The position numbers and the translations under genes were made by a program. A stretch of DNA of 64,000 nt from Gammaproteobacteria bacterium (GTDB lineage: Bacteria; Pseudomonadota; Gammaproteobacteria; Pseudomonadales; Pseudohongiellaceae). The DNA lies in the NCBI GenBank assembly GCA_030654835.1, contig JAURWS010000037.1, positions 171,764-235,763 on the forward strand, written 5' to 3'. Each line of letters starts with the position of its first letter. The first letter of the stretch is position 1. Below, one piece after another: positions 53,063 to 61,257 of this stretch. The notes under the pieces are model-generated. The model was not told the origin of the DNA and searched no databases. It worked only from the letters and a program-made list of their open reading frames with translations.

Positions 53063-55630
53063 ATGTTGAAGAATCGTCGCAGCTACAAACGCATCAGCCA
53101 AGTCGCGGTGGCCAGCTTGTTGACTGGTCTGGGGGTTTACGCTCAGGCAGCAGATTTATATCTGACAGGTAATGCGGTCAATATCGTTGGTTCTGGAGAC
53201 AGCGCTGGGTTCTCTCAATCTGCGGCTGTGGGTTCTACCGGGTTACTGGCCAATGTGGCCAACGTACCGTTGGTTGCCAATATGGGCATCCCCAGTTTCA
53301 ACTTTACCTTGAACGCTGCTGGTTCCCCTGCGGTTGATGGCAGCTACACCTTCCGCGTTGGGGTCACTATCGATGACAACGCCACTGAGCGTCGTATAGA
53401 AGCCAAGCTCGAGACCCTGCAGCTGACTATCAGTGGAAGCGGTGCCACGCTGACTGGCAGCATTCCTGCTCAAACATTGCGCGTACTTGGACGCGATGGC
53501 TCTGGCTCCGTGACAGTTTTGGCTGACCTGAGCAACGCAGCCACCAATGGTCCCGTTGCGATCACAGGCGGCACCGTCTCCTTTGATGCCGAAGCGTTAA
53601 TCGCAAGAATCAGAGCCAGCAACCCTGGCCTCACAACCATTGTCGACGAATTCGGCAGCGCGTCTCACTACACTTACCGTATCGTGGTGCAGCAAACCAG
53701 CGGTGCAGCCATAGGCTTTGGTACTACTGGTTTCGTTCCGTTCCCGAAGGTCCGTACCACCTGCTCGCTGAATACCAATTCGCAGAGCTCGTCAGTGTTC
53801 GTGCTGAACTCCAATGAAGTCGCTAGCTCATTTACCGAAGCCTATGCAGTCCAAGGGCAGTTCAGCGCCACAGGCTCTGCCTCGTCGTTCGGCACATTGA
53901 CTGCGTTCACTGACGACTGCACGCCAGCTACCACTGGGGGCGGAACTGTAACGCCTCCGCCTGTAGTAGTCCCTCCTGTTACCGAAACAACGACTAACCT
54001 TAATCAACAGATCACCGACATTGTGCTGCCCCCTCCCCCAACAGGTGGCGGTACGCAGGTAGAGGTGCCCGCAGCAACTCAGACCTTGGTGAACACTGCG
54101 GTTGATACGTCAGCCACTCTTGCCACTAACACAGCAAACCAGATTGCCGCCGGTACGATCACGACGACAGTGGCACTTTCGGCTCTGGATACCTCCAGTA
54201 ACGCACTGGCGACTGCAGGTTCAGCAAACGTGATTGGCGCGACCATCAATATGACGAGCGCAATCAGTTCTGTAACCAACATCGCCAGTGCATTGTCGAA
54301 CCTGTCAACTGCATCGGTCATGACTCCTGCGGAGATAACAACTGCCACCAACATTGTGACCTCGACGTTTGAGTCCTCTGTAAAATTGATCGATTCGACG
54401 ACTACCGCAGTGCAGATCGGTGCACTGATCAACGCCAACGTTGCTCTGCTGGAAAGTCTGGTCAAAGAAACTCAGACCGTTTCTGCGGCTCTGGTGACTC
54501 AAGCCCAGACGCTGGCAACGACGGCGCTGAAGGCGATTGTCGCCACACTGCCACCAGCGATATCCAAGGGCGTCGACACGAGCAACCCCATAGCGTTGGC
54601 AGCGGCTCTCAGCGCCTCACCTACGATGACACAGCAGGCCATTAGCAACTCCTTGAAAGTACCAGAGCAGGCGAAGTTTGTTGCGAGCACAACTACCCTT
54701 AACCTGGTTGGCAACTCCATTAGCAACGCGCAGCAGGCTCAGCGGGCGCAGACCGCCGTCTCAGAAACATTGACTGCACGATACCGTCCTGAAGAGGCGA
54801 GTGTTCAAGTCCTGGGCTCGACCGTAAAGGTAATCGACCTGATGATTCGTCTGCTCTCTCGTTTCGGTACGAGTTCATCATTGGTAGAGGGACTCAATAT
54901 CGCAGCTGCGACTGGCGATACGATTACCTCCGATAAAGAATCTGGCACCATGTCGGTTAAAGTTGGCAGCGCCAATATTATCGCCATCGCTTCTGCCGCA
55001 CGTCTGGTTCCGTCCTCTGTTGCAACCGGTGTAAGCAGCCTGCCTGATGGTCGCACACTGCTGGTAGAAAGCGGTGTCGGTGTCGACCTGGCTCCTACTT
55101 CCGTCAATACGATTGGCTTTACGACAGCAGTTTATAACGCTGGTTTCAGTATGAATTTCCGCGAAAACGGCAGCGTCGGGATTACGCTGAGCGCTAATGA
55201 GACCTTCTCTGGAGCGTTCGCGTACGACAGCGTAGGCACGACTACTTCGGCCACCTGCGGCGCGATGACCTTCACCGCACCAACCGGAAGCCCGGCTGCT
55301 ACCACTTACGCCTTCATGGCCAGGTGTGCGAACGGTACCACTCAGCGCATCACGCCGTTTGCGGCTGATACGAAGTTCTACACAACCCTTGCCAATTCCG
55401 GCCTGGAAGTCACTACCGATCGCAATACCGGTACCGTGCGTGTTGGAACCGCTGGCTCGTTCAAGCCTGGCTTCTTCGTCAAAGCGCTGACAGATGCTGA
55501 TACCACATTCCTGAACGCGAACAAGAATGCAGATGGCGTGGCGTTCCGTGCGAAGGAATCAAACGGCGATGGCAAGATGGACTACGAGTTCATCACTGCC
55601 AGTGGCGTGCAAATCCTCTACGGTATGTAA
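53063..55630 (+). CDS. Large exported protein of unknown function
   Basis: 855 residues with a clear signal peptide (RISQVAVASLLTGLGVYAQAAD). The N-terminal 280 residues look beta-rich (GSYTFRVGVTIDDNATERRIEAKL). A Pro-rich link at about 290-335 (TPPPVVVPPVTE, LPPPPTGGG) leads to about 260 residues of Ala/Thr/Ser-rich predicted helices (SATLATNTANQIAAGT, NIASALSNLSTASVMTP), and then a beta-rich C-terminal domain with one Cys pair (TSATCGAMTF, MARCANGTTQR). No barrel, autotransporter or anchor motif is seen, so it is probably periplasmic or secreted. Followed by a hairpin that may end the transcript. Confidence 0.65.
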   Translation: MLKNRRSYKRISQVAVASLLTGLGVYAQAADLYLTGNAVNIVGSGDSAGFSQSAAVGSTGLLANVANVPLVANMGIPSFNFTLNAAGSPAVDGSYTFRVGVTIDDNATERRIEAKLETLQLTISGSGATLTGSIPAQTLRVLGRDGSGSVTVLADLSNAATNGPVAITGGTVSFDAEALIARIRASNPGLTTIVDEFGSASHYTYRIVVQQTSGAAIGFGTTGFVPFPKVRTTCSLNTNSQSSSVFVLNSNEVASSFTEAYAVQGQFSATGSASSFGTLTAFTDDCTPATTGGGTVTPPPVVVPPVTETTTNLNQQITDIVLPPPPTGGGTQVEVPAATQTLVNTAVDTSATLATNTANQIAAGTITTTVALSALDTSSNALATAGSANVIGATINMTSAISSVTNIASALSNLSTASVMTPAEITTATNIVTSTFESSVKLIDSTTTAVQIGALINANVALLESLVKETQTVSAALVTQAQTLATTALKAIVATLPPAISKGVDTSNPIALAAALSASPTMTQQAISNSLKVPEQAKFVASTTTLNLVGNSISNAQQAQRAQTAVSETLTARYRPEEASVQVLGSTVKVIDLMIRLLSRFGTSSSLVEGLNIAAATGDTITSDKESGTMSVKVGSANIIAIASAARLVPSSVATGVSSLPDGRTLLVESGVGVDLAPTSVNTIGFTTAVYNAGFSMNFRENGSVGITLSANETFSGAFAYDSVGTTTSATCGAMTFTAPTGSPAATTYAFMARCANGTTQRITPFAADTKFYTTLANSGLEVTTDRNTGTVRVGTAGSFKPGFFVKALTDADTTFLNANKNADGVAFRAKESNGDGKMDYEFITASGVQILYGM

Positions 55631-55639
55631 GAGGACAAT

Positions 55640-55663
55640 GAAGGGGGGAGCGATCCCCCCTTC
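55640..55663. terminator. Hairpin after the 855-residue protein gene
   Basis: GAAGGGGGG, loop AGCGAT, CCCCCCTTC: a perfect 9-bp stem 10 bp after the stop codon. No U-run follows on the plus strand, so it may be a weak terminator or an mRNA-stabilising end. Confidence 0.5.
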
Positions 55664-55755
55664 TGCATTCAGCAGCAAAGAATCTCAGGACCGTTACAAG
55701 GAACCTGGCACTAGCCCGCCCATCTACGTGGTTTAAAGGTGTCGATAGTCAGAAC

Positions 55756-56808
55756 ATGAGTTTTCTAAATCTCCTCAGCGCATTCGTTATCACGTCTATT
55801 TCACTGTTCGCCCTTAAACCGGTGGCAGACAGAGTAGGCCTCATTGATATTCCCGGCGGCCGCAAGGAGCACAAGGCCCCAACTCCCCTCATTGGTGGCG
55901 TCGGCATTTATTTCGGCACGCTTTTCATCTGCCTGTTCACCCCTGTTGTGCTGACTCATTACAGCGCCATGCTGATACTGTCAGCGCTCGTCCTGCTGGT
56001 CGGCATTTTCGATGATGCGCGCGAACTGCGCGTCTCAGTCCGCATGGGAGCCCATGGCCTGGCCGCACTGCTAATGGCTGTAGCCGCTGGCAATCAACTC
56101 GTATCTCTCGGCAATATTCTTGGCTTCGGAATTGTAGGGCTCGGGCTGTTGGCAATACCCATTACTGTATTTGCCACTGTAGGTGTTATTAACGCCGTCA
56201 ACATGACCGACGGTGTGGATGGCCTTTCAGGCGGTCTGGTGGTGATAGCACTGCTGTTCCTTGGTGCCGTGGCCTTCGAGAGCGGTAATGTGCCGATGCT
56301 GCAGTTCACGACACTGCTCATATGTGCACTGCTCGCCTTCCTGATGCTGAATTTCCGCCTGCCATGGAAACAGTGCGCCCTGATATACATGGGCGACGCG
56401 GGCAGCACCATGCTGGGCTTCATACTGACCTGGCTGATTATTGAAGCGACTCAGGGGACTAACCCCGATATGGCTCCAGTCTATGCACTTTGGTTCCTTG
56501 CTATTCCCTTGATAGACACAGTAAGCCTGCTGATAAAGCGCCCTCTGCAAGGCAAGTCGCCTTTCTCTGCTGGGACTGATCATCTGCACCACAGGCTCAT
56601 GAGGGCTGGTTACTCGCGCAAGCAGACGGTGCTGGGGCTGTATACAGCGGGCGCGCTGATGGGCTCCATCGGCCTGCTGGGCTACGTTACGCAAGCCAGC
56701 GAAGCGTTCATGTTTCTGCTGTTCATGATCATCTTCGGCGTCTATATGTCCTGGAATAAACTTTACCAAAAGTTCAACAGCCCAAGGCCCGCCAACAGCC
56801 TTCGTTAA
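55756..56808 (+). CDS. Undecaprenyl-phosphate glycosyl-1-phosphate transferase (WecA family)
   Basis: Polytopic membrane enzyme that starts glycan synthesis by moving a sugar phosphate to undecaprenyl phosphate. Motifs: KEHKAPTPLIGG, LVGIFDDARELRV (metal-binding Asp pair), INAVNMTDGVDGLSGG, MGDAGSTMLGF and GTDHLHHRLMRAGYS. About 10-11 transmembrane helices are expected in 350 residues. The HLHHRL motif places it in the WecA/TagO family. No other O-antigen or polysaccharide gene is adjacent, so the pathway is open. Its end overlaps the beta-CASP stop by 4 bp (convergent). Confidence 0.92.
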   Translation: MSFLNLLSAFVITSISLFALKPVADRVGLIDIPGGRKEHKAPTPLIGGVGIYFGTLFICLFTPVVLTHYSAMLILSALVLLVGIFDDARELRVSVRMGAHGLAALLMAVAAGNQLVSLGNILGFGIVGLGLLAIPITVFATVGVINAVNMTDGVDGLSGGLVVIALLFLGAVAFESGNVPMLQFTTLLICALLAFLMLNFRLPWKQCALIYMGDAGSTMLGFILTWLIIEATQGTNPDMAPVYALWFLAIPLIDTVSLLIKRPLQGKSPFSAGTDHLHHRLMRAGYSRKQTVLGLYTAGALMGSIGLLGYVTQASEAFMFLLFMIIFGVYMSWNKLYQKFNSPRPANSLR

Positions 56809-58403
56809 GTCCTCCTCGGCAACAATACCTCCATTTCCTTTCCAGCCCGTTTGGCCATCGCCTCCAATAGAAGCTTTAACGCTCGCCGCGCTGCATCATC
56901 CCCATGCACCACCCGTACCTGCGTAGGCCAGCGTTTCATTCCCCGCACAAAACTCAACAAATTCTGCTGATCTGCATGCGCGCTATATCCACCAATCGAA
57001 GCCACCATCGCCCTGATTGAATACCTCTCCCCATCCAACTCCACCTGTGGGAGCGAGCCTTGCTCGCGATTAACTTTCGCGCCAGCAATCGCGGGCAGGC
57101 CCGCTCCCACAGAAGCGATTGCATGCCCCGGCGTCCCCGGCACCTGATACCCCACAAACAAAACACAGTGCGCGGGGTCATCAATCATGGCCTTCAGGTA
57201 ATTCACAATCCGCCCACCCGCCGCCATGCCACTGGCGGCGATGACGATCGCTGGCCGTTTTGTCTCGGCCAGATGCCGCACAACTTTCTCATGGTCCTCA
57301 TGCGAATCGATTGTCAGCAGCGTCTCGAAATCCAACGGATGCCGCCCGGCTCTCACGCGCTGCAGCGCTTCTTTGTCCCAGAACGGCTTCAGCTCGCGAT
57401 AGACCTCAGTGAACTTCGCCGCGAGTGGTGAATCCACGATCACCTGCAACGCACTCCAATCGACCTTACCACGATCCTGTGGGAGCGAGCCCCGCTCGCG
57501 ATGAGACTTACCACCACCCCCATCGCGGGCAAGGCCCGCTCCCACAGTCGCATCGCGGGCAAGGCCCGCTCCCACATTGCGGGCTTGGGCCGCTCTCACA
57601 TCGTGAATAATCCCCTCAAACTCATACAACAACTCCTGCGTTCGGCCAATGCTGAACGCCGGAATCAACACCGCCCCCCCATCCATCAGCGCTCGTTCCA
57701 CCAACGCCTTCAGCTTCAACCTGCGCTCACGGCGGCTCTCATGCCGCCGGTTTCCATACGTACTCTCAATCACCAACGTATCCGCCGCATACGGCGCCTT
57801 CGGTGAAGGCAACAATGGCGCATAAGGCGCCCCAAGATCGCCAGAGAAAACGGTGCGATGCGATGTCCACTTGGAATCCGCTGACTCTCGCCACTGTAGA
57901 TCCAGCTCCACATAGGCAGACCCAAGAATATGCCCCGCCATCTGCAGCCTCACCTTCAGCTTCAGCAACTCCTGATTCACCATCACATACCATTGGTTGT
58001 AATTCAGCGGCATCAATTGCTGCTGCACAGTGGCGAGGAAATTCTCAATCAATCGCGCATCGCGCGTGAAGCCAAGCTTGAGAGCGTCCTCAATCACCAG
58101 AGGCAACAAACGTGCGGAGGGAATACTGCAGAAGATAGGCCCCTTGAAACCGGCAGCCAGCAGATAGGGCAAGCGCCCGATGTGATCGATGTGCACATGG
58201 GTGACAACCAGGGCGCGCACCAGAGGAATGTCGAATTCAATTTCAGGAGGACGGCGCTCGTCACCACCCGCCTCTACTCCCTGAAACAAACCACAATCAA
58301 TCAACAGATGCAGCTCAGGGCTGGCGATGTAGCGATGGCAACTGCCGGTGACGCCGTCGGCGGCGCCGTGGTGCAGAAACTGCGGGTAGGTTTGTGTACT
58401 CAT
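56805..58403 (-). CDS. MBL-fold beta-CASP ribonuclease with REP-derived insertions
   Basis: Metallo-beta-lactamase-fold RNA nuclease. The zinc motif is VVTHVHIDHIGRL, then GHILGSAYVEL, FSGDLGAPYAP, VIESTYGNRRHE, AFSIGRTQELLYE and the beta-CASP motifs IVIAASGMAAGGR and GGYSAHADQ. 532 residues, but two stretches are foreign: about 268-309 (NVGAGLARDATVGAGLARD ... HRERGSLPQ) and about 430-453 (SVGAGLPAIAGAK ... REQGSLPQ) are translated REP DNA. Without them the length is about 465, as for close relatives. The ribosome site is AGAGGGA. Confidence 0.9.
   Translation of the reverse strand: MSTQTYPQFLHHGAADGVTGSCHRYIASPELHLLIDCGLFQGVEAGGDERRPPEIEFDIPLVRALVVTHVHIDHIGRLPYLLAAGFKGPIFCSIPSARLLPLVIEDALKLGFTRDARLIENFLATVQQQLMPLNYNQWYVMVNQELLKLKVRLQMAGHILGSAYVELDLQWRESADSKWTSHRTVFSGDLGAPYAPLLPSPKAPYAADTLVIESTYGNRRHESRRERRLKLKALVERALMDGGAVLIPAFSIGRTQELLYEFEGIIHDVRAAQARNVGAGLARDATVGAGLARDGGGGKSHRERGSLPQDRGKVDWSALQVIVDSPLAAKFTEVYRELKPFWDKEALQRVRAGRHPLDFETLLTIDSHEDHEKVVRHLAETKRPAIVIAASGMAAGGRIVNYLKAMIDDPAHCVLFVGYQVPGTPGHAIASVGAGLPAIAGAKVNREQGSLPQVELDGERYSIRAMVASIGGYSAHADQQNLLSFVRGMKRWPTQVRVVHGDDAARRALKLLLEAMAKRAGKEMEVLLPRRT
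57044..57112. repeat. REP doublet 5, inside the beta-CASP gene
   Basis: CCTGTGGGAGCGAGCCTTGC-TCGCGA (GAGCC/GCTCGC subtype) with an inverted partner of the GGGCAGGCCCGC type. Read in frame on the minus strand. Confidence 0.9.
57476..57600. repeat. REP cluster 6 (four units), inside the beta-CASP gene
   Basis: One doublet followed by two more right-arm units in tandem, all read in frame by the beta-CASP gene. Confidence 0.9.
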
Positions 58404-58430
58404 GAGATCCCTCTAACCACATTCAAAATC

Positions 58431-58454
58431 ATCGCTTGCAGGCAAGCTCCCACA
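58431..58454. repeat. REP half-element 7
   Basis: ATCGCTTGCAGGCAAGCTCC-CACA, a diverged single unit just upstream of the beta-CASP ribosome site. Confidence 0.75.
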
Positions 58455-58611
58455 TCAATTAGTCGGAGTTTAGCGGGTAAACCTTGCGAGGGTTGACTTG
58501 CCTGCGACGCTGCGAGTTTGCGGCAAGGTTGGTTGAAATTGACCTTCCATGGAGGATGGTTCTACTCGAAAGTGAACTTATTAAAAGTACAATTTAATAC
58601 TCCATTCGAAC

Positions 58612-58677
58612 TTGTGGGAGCGGGCCTTGCCCGCGATTGCTCTAGCACAAACATCGCGGGCAGGCCCGCTCCCACAA
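58612..58677. repeat. REP doublet 8
   Basis: TTGTGGGAGCGGGCCTTGCC-CGCGA with inverted partner; loop about 18 bases. Confidence 0.9.
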
Positions 58678-58680
58678 ACT

Positions 58681-58713
58681 ATGCAATATTGAAGTTGAAC
58701 TTCAATATTGCAT
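58681..58713. repeat. 33-bp perfect palindrome
   Basis: ATGCAATATTGAAGTT, G, AACTTCAATATTGCAT. AT-rich and unrelated to REP. No U-run, so not a terminator. It could form a cruciform or be a protein-binding site. Confidence 0.7.
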
Positions 58714-58851
58714 GAAATACGCCGGGCGCCTGCTGCAATCTGATTCCGATGGAGATTAAGTCTAGCTCGACTTACAAGCCCGAGTTGCTCAAGGGTTTGA
58801 TAACCTGGACTAGATCTCCACGCGTAACTAACCTTTAAATAAAACTATCGC

Positions 58852-58920
58852 CCTGTGGGAGCGGGCCTGCCCGCGATTGACATGGCGCCAAATCATCGCG
58901 GGCAAGGCCCGCTCCCACAA
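58852..58920. repeat. REP doublet 9
   Basis: Left arm CCTGTGGGAGCGGGCCTGCC-CGCGA, loop TTGACATGGCGCCAAATCA. The loop is the reverse complement of the loop of doublet 10. Confidence 0.9.
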
Positions 58921-58972
58921 TTCATGTTCAATTGAAGTGGCAGCGAAGTGTCAGAGGGGTTGATCTTGACTA

Positions 58973-59209
58973 TTAGTCCTTCACCGAGTCCAGATACAAC
59001 GTATCCGGACATATATCCTGCTCATGAGGCCAAACTACTGTGCCATCCATGACGCTGGCCCGCCGGAAATATTGAGCATCCTTCAGTTCCTTGAACACTC
59101 CAAACTCAAGCACTGGAGTGCAGTCGTACCGCCCGCGCTCACCGCTACTGAACTCCAGCAGCAGTTTATAGCCAGGCAAAGGTGATACAGATTTGACTCT
59201 TGGATTCAT
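58973..59209 (-). CDS. DUF2442 domain protein, copy 1
   Basis: 78 residues, MNPRVKSVSPLPGYKLLLEF then YDCTPVLEFGVFKELKD. DUF2442 proteins usually sit beside a DUF4160 gene in putative toxin-antitoxin pairs. A second copy, differing at only 3 residues, lies at 63762-63998 in the same orientation. A remnant of the DUF4160 partner overlaps the start. Confidence 0.88.
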   Translation of the reverse strand: MNPRVKSVSPLPGYKLLLEFSSGERGRYDCTPVLEFGVFKELKDAQYFRRASVMDGTVVWPHEQDICPDTLYLDSVKD

Positions 59210-59300
59210 GAATTACCTTAGCGCTTCGCGCTTTGATATGAGGCAGCTCATGCTGCCTGTTGTCGAGATAGTACACGTAGACAACCAAACCGTAAAACAT
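59166..59300 (-). pseudogene. Remnant of a DUF4160-like gene
   Basis: Read from ATG 59300, the frame gives MFYGLVVYVYYLDNRQHELP followed by HIKARSAKV, then runs out of family sequence and stops at TAA 59166. The YYxDN...PHIxA pattern is typical of DUF4160, the usual partner encoded just upstream of DUF2442. The 5' end is cut off by REP doublet 10 and the 3' part is missing. Could also be chance similarity. Confidence 0.4.
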
Positions 59301-59304
59301 GGAA

Positions 59305-59375
59305 CCTGTGGGAGCGGGCCTTTCCCGCGATGATTTGGCGCCATGTCAATCGCGGGCAAGGCCCGCTCCCACAGG
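59305..59375. repeat. REP doublet 10
   Basis: Inverted near-copy of doublet 9, including its loop (TGATTTGGCGCCATGTCAA). Lies 16 bp after the AbiEii stop. Confidence 0.9.
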
Positions 59376-59391
59376 CAAGCAATTGAGCACT

Positions 59392-60279
59392 TCACAGCGC
59401 TTCGGTGATTCGCCGGGCATGCTCTCCCATCAGGTAACACAAGAACTGCCAGTAGTTTTCTGTTGCAACGATGTTCGCGGGCGAGCCACCTCCCATATTC
59501 TGGCCACCTCCCACCGCCACGAAGCGCCGCATTTCTTGCTTGAAGGCTGTATGGATTGCCGGATCAGCCGCGAGCGACGCCTGTCGCTCCTGCAACAAAG
59601 CACTATAGTCCGCAGGCGCGCAGTGGTGGTCGCGCAGCTTGAGTGGAATCAACGCAAGCGGCAACTCGGCGCCCTGCTGGTGCAGCCAGACAATGTCCCA
59701 CAAGTCACGGTTCTTGATGCGGTTCGGGCGCAGCGCAAAGGCGACCAACTTGTCTGCCAGTATCTCGGCCCGACTTTGTGCGTTGATGATCAAGCCGCTG
59801 GCACCCATGTCGACGCCATAATGGTTGCGCAGCATCATCGGTTGCACCTGATAACTCGGCACTGCACAGATGTCGATGTTGATGCGCTGTGCCGGCAGGT
59901 CTCGCCGATCTGGTCGGGTTTGCAGCTTGACGCGCCAGGTGTCTACATTGCCACTCTCACGAATGGGCGGATCCACACTCACCTGCAACCCATACTTCTG
60001 CTTCAGTCTGGTTACGAGCACAGTGGACAAATCGCCAAGCGTTTCGCGGTCAAAGTCGCTTCCCCCCGTGAAGTCCAGGTCTTCGCTCAGACGCTGAGAA
60101 CCATAGCACAAGCGCAGACAGGTTCCGCCAATGAAGGTCAGGCGTTGCAACAAGCCGGCCTCGCTCAGCTCGCGCAGAATGTCCTGATGCAGAAGTTCTT
60201 TCTCAACCACGGGCCGCAGGGGTGCAAGACCTGGCCGCCCCTGCAGGGCAGAGTCCACCAGCAGATCAAACAGGCTCAT
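59392..60279 (-). CDS. AbiEii-type nucleotidyltransferase toxin (module 1)
   Basis: Type IV toxin-antitoxin nucleotidyltransferase (MenA/AbiEii group), which inactivates tRNAs in known members. Core motif FIGGTCLRLCYGSQRLSEDLDF with the two catalytic Asp, then a later Asp in RINIDICAVP and NRDLWDIVWL. 295 residues from MSLFDLLVDSALQGRPGLA. Overlaps the antitoxin stop by 4 bp (ATGA). Confidence 0.9.
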   Translation of the reverse strand: MSLFDLLVDSALQGRPGLAPLRPVVEKELLHQDILRELSEAGLLQRLTFIGGTCLRLCYGSQRLSEDLDFTGGSDFDRETLGDLSTVLVTRLKQKYGLQVSVDPPIRESGNVDTWRVKLQTRPDRRDLPAQRINIDICAVPSYQVQPMMLRNHYGVDMGASGLIINAQSRAEILADKLVAFALRPNRIKNRDLWDIVWLHQQGAELPLALIPLKLRDHHCAPADYSALLQERQASLAADPAIHTAFKQEMRRFVAVGGGQNMGGGSPANIVATENYWQFLCYLMGEHARRITEAL

Positions 60280-60830
60280 ACGCCAAACTCCTTTGCGGCA
60301 GTCCAGTCCACAAGCTCCAAGGTGGTTCGACGCGTGGCACGCATGTCTTGCAGCGCCTGCATTACTGAGGCCCGCCACAAATGGCAGCGCACATCGTATT
60401 GAAGTGCAGGTGCCACGGCGTCGGGTGTTCGTGCGGTATGGACAAACTCGATGCTGCCCCACTGCGCGCAGGGAATAATGCTGCTGCGCCCCGAGGACAT
60501 CACGGTAATCCAGTTCAGCGGGACTTGCGAAATGACCCCCGCCTCACTGAGAACAGATTCGAGGCTGAGGTAATTGAAGGCGTCGGCCCGCAGGCGCGCG
60601 GCGGCATGATGGAGCACCAGCCCTTGAGGCACGCTTGTTTGCGGATAGAGATATATGCCACGACAGACACGCTGCAGCACTCCAGCACTGACCGCGCGCG
60701 TCAGAAGGGTCTTGAAAGCCTGATCGGAAAGATCGGCCAGCAACACACGCAGATCTGAAGGCGAGTACAGATAGTGTTCAGAACTGGCCAGGGCAGCCAG
60801 TCCGTTCGCGAGGCGCTTGATGGGTTGCAT
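60276..60830 (-). CDS. AbiEi-type antitoxin (module 1)
   Basis: 184 residues: an N-terminal winged-helix region (LYSPSDLRVLLADLSDQAFKT, VLQRVCRGIYLYP), then the antitoxin domain (NYLSLESVLSEAGVIS, VPLNWITVMSSGRS). Usual size for a type IV antitoxin that represses its own operon. Immediately upstream of its toxin. Confidence 0.88.
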   Translation of the reverse strand: MQPIKRLANGLAALASSEHYLYSPSDLRVLLADLSDQAFKTLLTRAVSAGVLQRVCRGIYLYPQTSVPQGLVLHHAAARLRADAFNYLSLESVLSEAGVISQVPLNWITVMSSGRSSIIPCAQWGSIEFVHTARTPDAVAPALQYDVRCHLWRASVMQALQDMRATRRTTLELVDWTAAKEFGV

Positions 60831-60848
60831 GGCAGTCTGGCTCTGCAG

Positions 60849-60871
60849 AAAGTTTCAAATACTGTAACTTT
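60849..60871. promoter_or_regulatory. Possible operator of AbiE module 1
   Basis: AAAGTT and AACTTT flank an 11-base centre, 18 bp before the antitoxin ATG. AbiEi antitoxins bind inverted repeats at such positions. Weak by sequence alone. Confidence 0.3.
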
Positions 60872-60892
60872 ATGATGAGAGAACAGCAAGTC

Positions 60893-60975
60893 CCTGTGGG
60901 AGCGGGCCTGCCCGCGGTTCAGTGCCCCGATCAACTTCAAAAGCAAAATCAATCGCGGGCAGGCCCGCTCCCACA
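60893..60975. repeat. REP doublet 11
   Basis: CCTGTGGGAGCGGGCCTGCC-CGCGG and inverted partner with a longer loop. Separates AbiE module 1 from the VapBC pair. Confidence 0.9.
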
Positions 60976-60986
60976 CTTTTGTGCTA

Positions 60987-61003
60987 CCTTACAAGCAGTA
61001 AGG
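60987..61003. promoter_or_regulatory. Operator candidate of the VapBC pair
   Basis: CCTTAC, AAGCA, GTAAGG: a perfect 6+6 inverted repeat 17 bp before the antitoxin ATG, the place where antitoxin/toxin complexes usually bind. Confidence 0.5.
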
Positions 61004-61020
61004 CAACAAAGGAGACAACC

Positions 61021-61257
61021 ATGTCCAGCGCAACAGTCAGCAGCAAAAGTCAGATCACCATTCCAGCAACCGTCAGGGACGCCCTGAAAATCGGCCCCGG
61101 AGATCGTATTGATTTCATCCAGACTGCGGATGATCGTTTCGAGATCATTGCCGCGACTCAGGACATCACGCAGTTGCGGGGGATGGTAAAGGCCAGATGC
61201 ACAGTCAGCGTAGAAAAGATGAACAAAGCCATCAGGATGAGAGCAAAGAACCTGTGA
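61021..61257 (+). CDS. AbrB/MazE-type antitoxin
   Basis: 78 residues starting MSSATVSSKSQITIPATVRD, the swapped-hairpin AbrB DNA-binding motif, with an AAAGGAG ribosome site. The C-terminal part binds the toxin in known pairs. Its stop overlaps the toxin start (GTGA). Confidence 0.92.
   Translation: MSSATVSSKSQITIPATVRDALKIGPGDRIDFIQTADDRFEIIAATQDITQLRGMVKARCTVSVEKMNKAIRMRAKNL

Larger units (their letters stand above)
58404..58972. other. Repeat-rich intergenic region
   Basis: About 570 bp upstream of the beta-CASP start, made mostly of REP units 7-9 and a 33-bp palindrome. No ORF I would call. Confidence 0.6.
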
